DNA of 5,384 bases from Hyphomicrobiaceae bacterium (GCA_021775715.1 JAJFHI010000184.1:1-5384), one strand, 5' to 3'; shown: positions 1 through 5,384, counted from the stretch's first letter. The notes: generated by a model from the letters alone, not told the origin. Made by a program: numbers and translations.

Positions 1-130
1 CTGCCCCGTTGGCGCCGATCAGCGTTACGATCTCACCGCGCTGGACATCAAGGTCGACGCCCTTCAGCGCAATGATGCTGCCGTAGTAGGCCGTGACGCC
101 GCGAATTGAGAGAAAAGCCTCGGTCGTCAT
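1..130 (-). CDS. livF: LivF, branched-chain amino-acid ABC transporter ATPase (partial, N-terminus only)
   Basis: Only the first 43 codons are inside the window; the gene continues past the left edge. The start is the ATG at 130-128, which overlaps the livG stop in an ATGA arrangement. The visible protein begins MTTEAFLSIRGVTAYYG, the usual LivF opening (beta strand plus the A-loop aromatic YYG, about residues 15-17). It reaches the Walker A motif, GANGA at residues 39-43, cut just before the expected GK(S/T). In the family, LivF is the second nucleotide-binding subunit, pairing with LivG on the cytoplasmic face to drive uptake of leucine, isoleucine, valine or related amides. A GGATC sequence 6 bases upstream is a poor ribosome binding site, so translation is probably coupled to livG. 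Position as the last visible operon gene supports LivF. Substrate specificity cannot be read from this fragment. Confidence 0.93.
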   Translation of the reverse strand, partial: MTTEAFLSIRGVTAYYGSIIALKGVDLDVQRGEIVTLIGANGA

Positions 131-1047
131 GAATGATCCAATTCAGATTCCGTTGCTTCGAATTCTTCGTCTTCGACACCAAGATAGGCTGCAATAACGG
201 CTGGATCACTCTGGATGCGGTCCGGGGTGGAATCGGCGATTTTGCGGCCATACTCTAAAACGACGACGTGGTCCGAGATCTCCATCACAACGCTCATGTC
301 GTGTTCGATTAGCAAGATCGACGTGCCGTCTTCGCGGCGGATCTGTTGCAGCAAAGCGTTGAGGTCACTGCTTTCCTTCGGGTTAAGACCAGCCGCGGGT
401 TCATCAAGACAAAGCAGCACAGGATCGGTGCACATGGCGCGTGCGATCTCGAGGCGCCGTTGGTCGCCATAAGGTAGATCACCTGCTGGGTCATCGGCAC
501 GGTCAACCAGGTCGATGCGCTCAAGCCAGTTCTTTGCCTTTTCAACGGCGCGTTGTTCGGCCGCCACAAAACTCTTGGCACCGAGGAGACCCAGAACCGT
601 CCAGCCGGAGGCTTTCATCAAAGTGTTGTGTTGGGCGACGACGAGATTTTCAAGAACGGTCATGCCGGTAAACAGGCGAATGTTCTGGAACGTGCGTGTG
701 ACTTTGGCCTTGGAGCTGATTTCAAAATCCGGCATGCGCTCTAGAAGATAGACACCTCCCTGCGTCGACGTCTTGTACCGCCGTCCGGTTTCCGTCAGCC
801 GACCAAGATCTTGGTCGGTCGCATTTGCATCAGACCTGAGAACAATCCTACCACTGGTTGGTTTGTAAAATCCGGTGATGCAGTTAAAGACTGTTGTCTT
901 GCCCGCACCATTTGGGCCGATCAAGGCTGTGATAGCACTGCGCTCAACGTCGAAACTCAAGTTATCGATCGCAACAAGCCCGCCAAAGCGCATCGTCAGA
1001 TGCTCGACGGACAACAGCGGCGTTGTGGAGTAGGAAGCGTCCGCCAT
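127..1047 (-). CDS. livG: LivG, branched-chain amino-acid ABC transporter ATPase
   Basis: This is a complete ABC ATPase of 306 residues from the ATG at 1047, the first nucleotide-binding subunit of the Liv transporter. Visible motifs in order: Walker A GPNGAGKT (44-51), Q-loop glutamine Q121 in RTFQNIRLF, ABC signature LPYGDQRRLEIAR (191-203), Walker B VLLCLDEP (210-217), D-loop AGLN (219-222) and H-loop H249 in LLIEHD. All catalytic residues are present. It is longer than E. coli LivG (about 255 residues) because of an extra segment at about residues 71-116 between Walker A and the Q-loop, and an acidic C-terminal tail (291-306). I recall similar insertions in alphaproteobacterial LivG. A TTG at 1050 directly upstream in frame could also start the protein, giving 307 residues. 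The Shine-Dalgarno AAGGAGG (1064-1058) is 7 bases from the TTG and 10 from the ATG, so the choice is open. ATG is preferred because it shares one base with the livM stop. Confidence 0.97.
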   Translation of the reverse strand: MADASYSTTPLLSVEHLTMRFGGLVAIDNLSFDVERSAITALIGPNGAGKTTVFNCITGFYKPTSGRIVLRSDANATDQDLGRLTETGRRYKTSTQGGVYLLERMPDFEISSKAKVTRTFQNIRLFTGMTVLENLVVAQHNTLMKASGWTVLGLLGAKSFVAAEQRAVEKAKNWLERIDLVDRADDPAGDLPYGDQRRLEIARAMCTDPVLLCLDEPAAGLNPKESSDLNALLQQIRREDGTSILLIEHDMSVVMEISDHVVVLEYGRKIADSTPDRIQSDPAVIAAYLGVEDEEFEATESELDHS

Positions 1048-2444
1048 CAACCATGCCCCTCCTTCACGTGTGCGCCGGATATGGATTTGCGTTCATTGAG
1101 AATGATCGAGGGTTCGCGGTTTGAAATAAGGCCACGCGGACGAAGCACCATCATTGCTACCATCGCAAGGCCAAAAATCAACATGCGGTATTGCGCCGGG
1201 TCAAAGCCCGAACCGAACACCGCTTTGAGGAAGCCAAGCTCGCGCAAAATTTCGGTGCCGCCTATCATGGCGGCCGCTGCGACAGCGACCCCGACCTGGC
1301 TGCCCATGCCGCCCAGAACCACGATCGACAAGATCACAGCACTTTCCATAAAGACAAAGCTCTCCGGCGAGATGAAGCCCTGGCGGGCTGCGAAGAATGC
1401 TCCGGCAAAACCACCAAACATTGCGCCGATGGAAAACGCCGTCAGCTTTGTGGATACTGTATTTACGCCAAGCGAGCGGCAGGCAATTTCATCTTCACGC
1501 AAAGCTTCCCAGGCACGTCCAATCGGCAGGCGTCGCAGACGTATCGTGACGAAGTACGTCAAGGCCGCGAGTCCAAGAATGAGATAGAAGAAAAAGATCA
1601 GGCGATGAACCGGCGAGAATGGAATGCCCAGTGCTGCTGCAAAACCATCCGGCCCAAACTTGAATGGCAGACCGAAAAACGTCGGGCGCGGGATGCCGGA
1701 GATGCCCGCATAACCACCGGTGAGGTCAACCCAGTTGATCAAAACCAGCCGGATAATTTCGCCAAATGCCAACGTCACGATGGCGAGATAATCGCCGCGC
1801 AGACGCAGCACTGGAAAGCCGAGCAGGATCCCCCAAAGGGCGGCAAAGATGCCAGCAAGCGGCAGGCACAGCCAGAACGAAAAGCCGAAGTATGTGGCCA
1901 GCAGCGCAGACGAATAAGCTCCGACCGCATAGAAGGCAACGTAACCAAGATCCAGCAAGCCAGCGAGGCCGACGACGATATTTAGCCCCCAACCCAGCAT
2001 GACGTAGATCAAGATCTGGATGCCGAAATTGTCGATCCACTTGATGGCACCAGACGGTCCGGCTATCGCGACCATCAAAAACGGATAAGCCAACAACAAT
2101 GCCAGGCCGGTGTATTTGGCTATTTTTTTGTAACGCTCTGGGATCGAGATCAGGTGGCCAGAGACCCAGGTGCCTGCCTGTGCCCGCTGGTCGCTTAGGG
2201 CGAGCCATAAAAAGCGGGCGAAGAACCCGATTGCACAAAGCACGGCAACTGTCGCCCAGCGCTCGTCAAGCACAAGGCCGCCACCACTGCCAGAAACATC
2301 CTGACGGGTGCGAAACGCGACAATCGGAAAACAGAGACCGAGAATTACAAGCGCTGCAAACGCACCACTTTTTGCCGCCGCTGACAGACCACTTTTTGCG
2401 GCATTGGCGGTGACTGCGTGATCCCGTCTGCTTGTCACCGCCAT
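1047..2444 (-). CDS. livM: LivM, branched-chain amino-acid ABC transporter permease
   Basis: Inner-membrane permease of the BPD_transp_2 (LivM) family, 465 residues from the ATG at 2444. Hydrophobic segments lie near residues 26-44, 62-83, 111-128, 139-160, 163-185, 187-208, 219-238, 281-301, 333-352, 365-388 and 420-436. Family landmarks are GWGLNIVVGLAGLLDLGYVA (151-170), RLRGDYLAIVTLAFGEIIRL (214-233) and the ATPase-contacting EAA-like loop GRAWEALREDEIACRSLGVN (309-328). E. coli LivM is about 425 residues, so the N-terminal region before the core is somewhat long, and it includes an eight-residue near-duplication (AAKSG twice, residues 15-27). A GTG at 2447, abutting the livH TAA, is an alternative start. 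The ribosome site GAGAAGG (2459-2453) is 8 bases from the ATG and 5 from the GTG, favouring ATG. It would pair with LivH to form the transmembrane pore; the gene order HMGF supports this. Confidence 0.96.
   Translation of the reverse strand: MAVTSRRDHAVTANAAKSGLSAAAKSGAFAALVILGLCFPIVAFRTRQDVSGSGGGLVLDERWATVAVLCAIGFFARFLWLALSDQRAQAGTWVSGHLISIPERYKKIAKYTGLALLLAYPFLMVAIAGPSGAIKWIDNFGIQILIYVMLGWGLNIVVGLAGLLDLGYVAFYAVGAYSSALLATYFGFSFWLCLPLAGIFAALWGILLGFPVLRLRGDYLAIVTLAFGEIIRLVLINWVDLTGGYAGISGIPRPTFFGLPFKFGPDGFAAALGIPFSPVHRLIFFFYLILGLAALTYFVTIRLRRLPIGRAWEALREDEIACRSLGVNTVSTKLTAFSIGAMFGGFAGAFFAARQGFISPESFVFMESAVILSIVVLGGMGSQVGVAVAAAAMIGGTEILRELGFLKAVFGSGFDPAQYRMLIFGLAMVAMMVLRPRGLISNREPSIILNERKSISGAHVKEGHG
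2364..2399. repeat. 12-bp direct repeat within the livM 5' end
   Basis: ACCACTTTTTGC occurs at 2364-2375 and 2388-2399, a 24-bp period equal to eight codons. It encodes the AAKSG duplication near the LivM N-terminus. It looks like a local in-frame duplication. Confidence 0.6.
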
Positions 2445-2447
2445 CAC

Positions 2448-3362
2448 TTAGACCTTCTCAACATCAGGTTTGCCAAGAATGCCCGACGGCATGAAGATCA
2501 ACACGATGGCCAGAATGGAAAATGCGGCGACGTCTTTATAGTCGGTCGAGAAGTAAGCCGACCAAAGGGTTTCAATAAGCCCAATCAACAACCCGCCAAG
2601 GACCGCGCCAGGTAACGAGCCGATGCCTCCGAGCACAGCAGCAGTGAACGCTTTCACACCCGGCACAAAACCGTCGGAGAAGTTCACGACGCCATATTGC
2701 AGCATGTACATAACCCCGGCGACAGCAGCGAGTGCTGCACCAATGACAAAGGTCAGCGAGATTGTGCGGTCCACATCGATGCCAAGCAGCGATGCCATCT
2801 TCTGATCCTGCTCACACGCACGCTGCGCCCGGCCAAGCGAAGTTTTCGAAACCAAGTACCAGAACGCCAAAAGCAGCACCGCCGTCACAGCGATAATCAA
2901 CATCTGTTTGTAGGCCAAGGTGATGGAGCCGGACCCAATAGGAATCTCGATGAACCCCTCAAACAGCGGTGGCAGTGACTTGTTGCGTGGGCCCTGGACG
3001 AGCTGCACGAAATTGACGAGGAAAATCGACATACCGATAGCCGAGATAAGCGGCGCCAAGCGGAATGACCCGCGCAACGGCCGATAGGCGACCTTCTCAA
3101 TCATCCAGCTCCAAAGAGCGGTCAGCGCCATGCCGAGGATCAGCACCAAAACCAGTGCTAAGCCGATCGCCAGCGCACCGAACACCTGTGTGATCAGGAG
3201 AAACAAGATGACGGCGATGAAAATCGAGACCATGAAGACGTCTCCATGGGCGAAATTGATCATGCCGATGATGCCGTAGACCATCGTGTAGCCGATCGCG
3301 ATCAAGCCGTAGATTGACCCAAGCGTGACACCGTTGATCACCTGCTGGATGAAATAGTCCAA
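2448..3362 (-). CDS. livH: LivH, branched-chain amino-acid ABC transporter permease
   Basis: Inner-membrane permease of the LivH family, 304 residues, close to E. coli LivH (308). The N-terminus, FIQQVINGVTLGSIYGLIAIG (from residue 4) followed by YTMVYGIIGMINFAHGDVFM (25-44), is the family hallmark. The EAA-like loop GRAQRACEQDQKMASLLGID (177-196) should contact the ATPases, and the C-terminal AAVLGGIGSLPGAVLGGLLIG (from 241) is also typical. About eight hydrophobic segments are visible. The start is TTG at 3362: there is no upstream in-frame ATG or GTG before a TAA at 3386-3384, and the next Met (residue 27) would remove conserved sequence. A GGGGGAG ribosome site lies 5 bases upstream. It is the first gene of the visible liv operon. 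The CDGSH gene upstream is on the same strand with no clear terminator between, so co-transcription is possible. Ligand specificity is inferred only from the family; related systems also carry amides or aromatic acids. Confidence 0.96.
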   Translation of the reverse strand: MDYFIQQVINGVTLGSIYGLIAIGYTMVYGIIGMINFAHGDVFMVSIFIAVILFLLITQVFGALAIGLALVLVLILGMALTALWSWMIEKVAYRPLRGSFRLAPLISAIGMSIFLVNFVQLVQGPRNKSLPPLFEGFIEIPIGSGSITLAYKQMLIIAVTAVLLLAFWYLVSKTSLGRAQRACEQDQKMASLLGIDVDRTISLTFVIGAALAAVAGVMYMLQYGVVNFSDGFVPGVKAFTAAVLGGIGSLPGAVLGGLLIGLIETLWSAYFSTDYKDVAAFSILAIVLIFMPSGILGKPDVEKV

Positions 3363-3441
3363 ATCGTCTCCCCCAATGGTCTCTTAAAAACTAGCGCTCG
3401 TCACAGTCCCCCTTCGGTCCCGCAACGTTTCTACCGCATTG
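3363..3441 (-). other. Gap between CDGSH gene and livH
   Basis: This 79-base spacer lies between two minus-strand genes. It contains the livH ribosome site, a hexameric palindrome AGCGCT (3393-3398) and a short T-run (minus strand, about 3389-3385). The T-run is not preceded by a stem I would accept as a rho-independent terminator. I see no convincing -35/-10 pair. The liv operon may therefore be read from the CDGSH promoter, from a non-canonical promoter here, or both. Confidence 0.5.
3368..3374 (-). promoter_or_regulatory. Ribosome binding site fixing the TTG start of livH
   Basis: GGGGGAG on the minus strand, separated by 5 bases from the TTG at 3362. It supports a non-ATG initiation codon, the only start that keeps the conserved LivH N-terminus. 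Confidence 0.75.
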
Positions 3442-3684
3442 CTAAAGTATATTGTGAGACCCATCGCAGAACGGTTCGTCATCGGTGTCCTTGCATCCGC
3501 ACAGATTGGCCGGGCCCGTTGTATCGGCGACGAACCTCAGCGGTTCGAGCCCCGTGCCAGTGTGTGAGCCATCGCAGAAGGGTTGTTTTTTGGAAAGACC
3601 ACAGCGGCAGAAGAAATAGGCTTTGCCCTCTTCAAGTTCGACCTGATACGGCCCTTTTTGAGCCACGACTGGGTCATCTGCCAT
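3442..3684 (-). CDS. Tandem CDGSH iron-sulfur domain protein (CISD3/MiNT-like)
   Basis: A complete 80-residue protein with two copies of the CDGSH signature C-X-C-X2-(S/T)-X3-P-X-C-D-G-(S/A/T)-H. The first is CRCGLSKKQPFCDGSH (26-41; ligands C26, C28, C37, H41). The second is CGCKDTDDEPFCDGSH (62-77; ligands C62, C64, C73, H77). In this family, each motif binds a redox-active [2Fe-2S] cluster with three Cys and one His. Two motifs in one chain resemble CISD3/MiNT, which works as a monomer, unlike the single-motif mitoNEET dimer. There is no signal peptide or membrane segment, so it should be cytosolic. The role in bacteria is not settled; electron transfer and Fe-S or redox handling are the usual proposals. 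The start is ATG at 3684, with GAGAGGA 10 bases upstream. It lies 79 bases upstream of livH on the same strand and diverges from fadE. No physiological link to amino-acid uptake is shown by the sequence. Confidence 0.93.
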   Translation of the reverse strand: MADDPVVAQKGPYQVELEEGKAYFFCRCGLSKKQPFCDGSHTGTGLEPLRFVADTTGPANLCGCKDTDDEPFCDGSHNIL

Positions 3685-3713
3685 TGTTTCGAAGTCCTCT
3701 CATTTCTCAGTTT

Positions 3714-3742
3714 ATTTTAATCTGCAGCGGTCCAACTGCCAA
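3714..3742 (-). promoter_or_regulatory. Candidate sigma70-type promoter of the CDGSH gene
   Basis: On the minus strand, -35 TTGGCA (3742-3737) and -10 TAAAAT (3719-3714) are separated by exactly 17 bases. A transcription start near 3707 would give a leader of about 22 bases containing the GAGAGGA ribosome site. Each box differs from consensus by one or two bases. Prediction only. Confidence 0.55.
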
Positions 3743-3745
3743 CTG
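3732..3745. repeat. Tandem 7-bp direct repeat over the -35 box
   Basis: CCAACTG occurs twice in immediate succession on the plus strand (CAGTTGG twice on the minus strand). It spans the predicted -35 element of the CDGSH promoter and touches the adjacent palindrome. It could be a binding site or a chance duplication. Confidence 0.35.
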
Positions 3746-3753
3746 ACCGGTCA
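3744..3753. promoter_or_regulatory. Palindrome TGACCGGTCA, candidate operator
   Basis: A perfect 10-bp palindrome that ends one base upstream of the predicted -35 box of the CDGSH gene. Its centre would be about 41.5 bases upstream of the inferred transcription start, a position typical of class II activator sites. It does not match a regulator motif I can name with confidence, and a 10-mer palindrome can arise by chance. Confidence 0.35.
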
Positions 3754-3986
3754 ACGCCTACGCGGTTCGCCGCCTGCCAGCAAGGTGGCACACCCCCGGA
3801 AAGCCTCGAATAAAGTCTATTGCGCTGTCACAGGACTGCCAACCGGGGATGACCAAGATGCCCCCAATGTTGTGCGCGCAACCTCGTCAATGCGGCCTTG
3901 GTCGGTTATGGTTAGCGGCGATTGCGCAGACAATCGACCGAAGGCGAGGCGTTGAACAGGAGTCAAAACTCATAAGCTCTTGTTTT

Positions 3987-4037
3987 TATAATACTTATTT
4001 ACGTTGATTGACCTAAGCGTAACGTAAGCAATATTTT
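3987..4037 (+). promoter_or_regulatory. fadE promoter zone (candidate boxes)
   Basis: This AT-rich stretch offers two partial promoters. One is a consensus -10 TATAAT at 3987-3992, but no good -35 sits 16-18 bases upstream. The other is -35 TTGACC (4008-4013) with TATTTT (4032-4037) at 18-base spacing. The second would place the start near 4044, so that the leader includes the 4064-4081 hairpin. A perfect TTGACA at 4036-4041 has no matching -10 box downstream. The exact promoter cannot be decided by reading. Confidence 0.35.
3999..4027. promoter_or_regulatory. Spaced inverted repeat TTACGTT / AACGTAA upstream of fadE
   Basis: Perfect 7-bp arms at 3999-4005 and 4021-4027 with a 15-base spacer, so the half-site centres are 22 bases apart, about two helical turns. 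The right arm also overlaps a tandem CGTAA-CGTAA (4018-4027). The element covers the candidate -35 box TTGACC, a suitable place for a repressor of a fatty-acid degradation gene. The regulator is unknown. Confidence 0.35.
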
Positions 4038-4063
4038 GACAAATCGTCTCTAGGATCCCACGG

Positions 4064-4081
4064 CCTGGCAGTCTTGCCAGG
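4064..4081 (+). promoter_or_regulatory. Perfect 7-bp hairpin / dyad in the fadE leader
   Basis: CCTGGCA (4064-4070) and TGCCAGG (4075-4081) pair perfectly around a 4-base loop, GTCT. The stem ends 10 bases before the GGAGGAGG ribosome site. No T-run follows, so it is not a rho-independent terminator. It may be an mRNA structure affecting translation or stability, or a DNA dyad bound by a regulator. Confidence 0.45.
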
Positions 4082-4091
4082 AAACATATCT

Positions 4092-4099
4092 GGAGGAGG
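4092..4099 (+). promoter_or_regulatory. Strong fadE ribosome binding site
   Basis: GGAGGAGG, 7 bases before the ATG at 4107. This fixes the fadE start and suggests efficient translation initiation. Confidence 0.8.
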
Positions 4100-4106
4100 C
4101 ATCCAC

Positions 4107-5384
4107 ATGTCCGTTGCGATCTTTATCCTGGCAGGTTTGGCTGCAGCTATGGCGCTCGCCATGAATCGCGTTTCGGTCGTGCTTTGGGCCGTTGCATTGG
4201 CAGTCTTCACCTTTCTTTGGCAAACCGGGCTCCCGTTTGGCGAATTTGGTTCACCCGTCAGCGGATTTTTCAGCCTGCTGGGCTGGTTACCGGCGATTGC
4301 CCTCGGCCTCCTCGCTGTCCCTTCCGTGCGCCGCTCATTTGTCATCGAGCCGATGTTTGCGCAAGTCAAAAAGATCCTGCCACGGGTGTCTGAAACAGAA
4401 CAACAGGCGCTTGACGCGGGGACCGTTGGCTTTGACGCCGAGTTGTTTTCGGGCACGCCAGACTGGCAAGAGCTGCGCAATATTCCACCGATTGAGCTGA
4501 CGGAAGAAGAACGCGCGTTTATGGCGGGACCGACCGAAGAACTCTGCGCCATGATTGACGACTGGCAGGTGCGTTTCGAGGAAAAAGAGATCCCGGAAGA
4601 AATCTGGGACTTTGTCAAAGACAACGGCTTTCTCGGCATGCTGATTTCAAAAGTTCATGGCGGCCTTGGCTTCTCAGCCCAGGCGCAATCCCTGATCCTG
4701 GGTAAGATCGCATCTCGTTCACCTGACGTCGTCACCATCGTCATGGTGCCGAACTCGCTGGGTCCAGGCGAATTGATTGAGAAATACGGTACCGACGAAC
4801 AGAAAGAACATTTCCTACCGCGGCTCGCTCAAGGCAAAGAAGTACCCTGCTTTTCGCTAACAGGTCCGACATCGGGATCTGATGCCGTCAACATGCGCGA
4901 CATCGGTGTTGTGACCCGCGGATCCTATAACGGCCAAGAGTGTGTCGGCATCAAGCTGTCCTGGGACAAGCGCTACATTACGCTTGGCCCCAAAGCGACA
5001 CTCGTTGGTCTCGCATTTCATCTGTTTGACCCAGACAACGTCCTGGAACTCGGCAAGGACAATATCGGCATTACTGTCGCAATGATCCCGGCAAACCATC
5101 CAGGTGTGAACATTGGCCGCCGTCACCTGCCGTGTGGTGCGGCATTCCCAAACGGTCCGAACTGGGGCAACGACGTTTTCATTCCGATGGAATTTATCAT
5201 CGGCGGACAGGAGCGCGTTGGTCAGGGCTGGCGTATGTTGATGGAATGTCTGGCGGCCGGTCGCGCTATCTCTCTGCCGTCATCAGCTACGGCGGGCGCC
5301 AAAATGATGCTGCGCGCAACGAGCGCCTATGCCCGCATTCGCAAGCAATTCGGCCTGCCTATTTCGCGGATGGCCGGTATCGAA
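4107..5384 (+). CDS. fadE: FadE-type membrane-anchored acyl-CoA dehydrogenase (partial, C-terminus cut)
   Basis: The first 426 codons of a long acyl-CoA dehydrogenase resembling E. coli FadE (about 814 residues); it runs past the right edge with the frame open. FadE oxidises acyl-CoA to trans-2-enoyl-CoA, the first step of beta-oxidation, passing electrons on through FAD. The N-terminus has hydrophobic segments near residues 2-18, 22-40 and 54-72, matching the membrane anchor of the FadE class. Family blocks then follow: DAGTVGFDAELFSGTPDW (103-120), VPNSLGPGELIEKYGTDEQK (214-233), the FAD/substrate signature PCFSLTGPTSGSDA (247-260), WDKRYITLGPKATLVGLAF (286-304), IGRRH (336-340), FIIGGQERVGQGWRMLMECL (363-382) and the start of the C-terminal helical domain, AYARIRKQFGLPISRMAGIE (407-426). 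The catalytic base region and the DUF1974-type C-terminal domain lie outside the window. The ATG at 4107 is set by GGAGGAGG 7 bases upstream. It is transcribed away from the CDGSH gene. Confidence 0.95.
   Translation, partial: MSVAIFILAGLAAAMALAMNRVSVVLWAVALAVFTFLWQTGLPFGEFGSPVSGFFSLLGWLPAIALGLLAVPSVRRSFVIEPMFAQVKKILPRVSETEQQALDAGTVGFDAELFSGTPDWQELRNIPPIELTEEERAFMAGPTEELCAMIDDWQVRFEEKEIPEEIWDFVKDNGFLGMLISKVHGGLGFSAQAQSLILGKIASRSPDVVTIVMVPNSLGPGELIEKYGTDEQKEHFLPRLAQGKEVPCFSLTGPTSGSDAVNMRDIGVVTRGSYNGQECVGIKLSWDKRYITLGPKATLVGLAFHLFDPDNVLELGKDNIGITVAMIPANHPGVNIGRRHLPCGAAFPNGPNWGNDVFIPMEFIIGGQERVGQGWRMLMECLAAGRAISLPSSATAGAKMMLRATSAYARIRKQFGLPISRMAGIE

Larger units (their letters stand above)
3685..4106. 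other. Divergent intergenic region, CDGSH gene / fadE
   Basis: This 422-base region separates the starts of two divergent genes. The left end (about 3685-3755) holds the CDGSH ribosome site, promoter and palindrome. The middle (about 3756-3960) shows no gene I can support; it has only a weak hairpin, CGATTG/CAATCG (3919-3924 and 3931-3936). The right part (about 3961-4106) turns AT-rich and carries the fadE promoter zone, an inverted repeat, a 5' leader hairpin and the ribosome site. No tRNA or recognisable regulatory RNA was seen. Confidence 0.7.

Noticed and set aside
811..1587. Open frame of 258 codons on the plus strand, antisense to livG/livM
   Set aside because: It lies opposite two clearly coding genes. 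The translation is rich in R, P and K without any recognisable domain, and no ribosome site fits. It is a shadow of the opposite strand's codon bias.
1191..1985. Open frame of 264 codons on the plus strand, antisense to livM
   Set aside because: It is fully inside livM, which has strong family motifs. The antisense product is low-complexity (Q, K, R, D-rich), with no known domain.
3384..3400. Possible rho-independent terminator after the CDGSH gene (T-run near AGCGCT)
   Set aside because: AGCGCT is self-complementary with no room for a loop, and no longer GC-rich stem precedes the T-run.
3819..3932. Near repeat ATTGCGCTGTCA / ATTGCGCAGACA
   Set aside because: Ten of twelve bases match at about 100-base spacing with no other copies; it is within chance expectation and has no context.
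3919..3936. Hairpin CGATTG / CAATCG with a 6-base loop
   Set aside because: A 6-bp stem with no T-run and no promoter or gene end to serve; expected by chance in a region this size.
3849..4007. Possible 52-codon plus-strand frame starting MTKMPPMLCA in the intergenic region
   Set aside because: The upstream sequence is only a weak ribosome-site match, the product has no recognisable feature, and the frame runs through the fadE promoter zone. Not enough to call a gene.
4013..4639. Open frame of 208 codons on the minus strand, antisense to fadE and its leader
   Set aside because: The plus strand encodes FadE with near-continuous similarity to the family. The antisense product is Ser/Arg/Pro-rich and resembles no protein I know.

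Overview
The window reads as ordinary chromosomal sequence from a moderately GC-rich alphaproteobacterium. The basis is protein character recalled from known families, not a search: the LivM and LivG sequences have the long forms usual in that class (an extended LivM N-terminus, and a LivG with an insert between Walker A and the Q-loop). I cannot name a genus.

Positions 1-3362, all on the minus strand, hold a high-affinity branched-chain amino-acid (HAAT/Liv-type) ABC transporter operon. In transcription order it is livH (permease), livM (permease), livG (ATPase) and the first 43 codons of livF (second ATPase), which runs off the left edge. The genes are packed tightly. livH and livM are separated by 3 bases (0 if the GTG start is used), livM and livG share one base in TGATG, and livG and livF overlap by four bases in ATGA. 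No periplasmic substrate-binding protein (livK/livJ) is present in the visible part.

Upstream of livH on the same strand, 79 bases away, is a small complete gene for an 80-residue protein with two perfect CDGSH iron-sulfur motifs (CISD3/MiNT-like). A good sigma70-type promoter candidate lies in front of it, with a 10-bp palindrome abutting its -35 box.

Positions 3685-4106 form a 422-base divergent intergenic region. It carries the CDGSH promoter on one side and, on the other, an AT-rich fadE promoter zone with a spaced inverted repeat and a perfect 7-bp hairpin just before the ribosome binding site. From 4107 to the right edge on the plus strand is the first 426 codons of a large, membrane-anchored acyl-CoA dehydrogenase of the E. 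coli FadE type, which would carry out the first oxidation step of fatty-acid beta-oxidation.

Together the visible genes cover amino-acid uptake, an Fe-S protein and fatty-acid degradation. I see no mobile element, CRISPR array, RNA gene or clear new system. The most useful leads are the candidate regulatory sites between the CDGSH gene and fadE.
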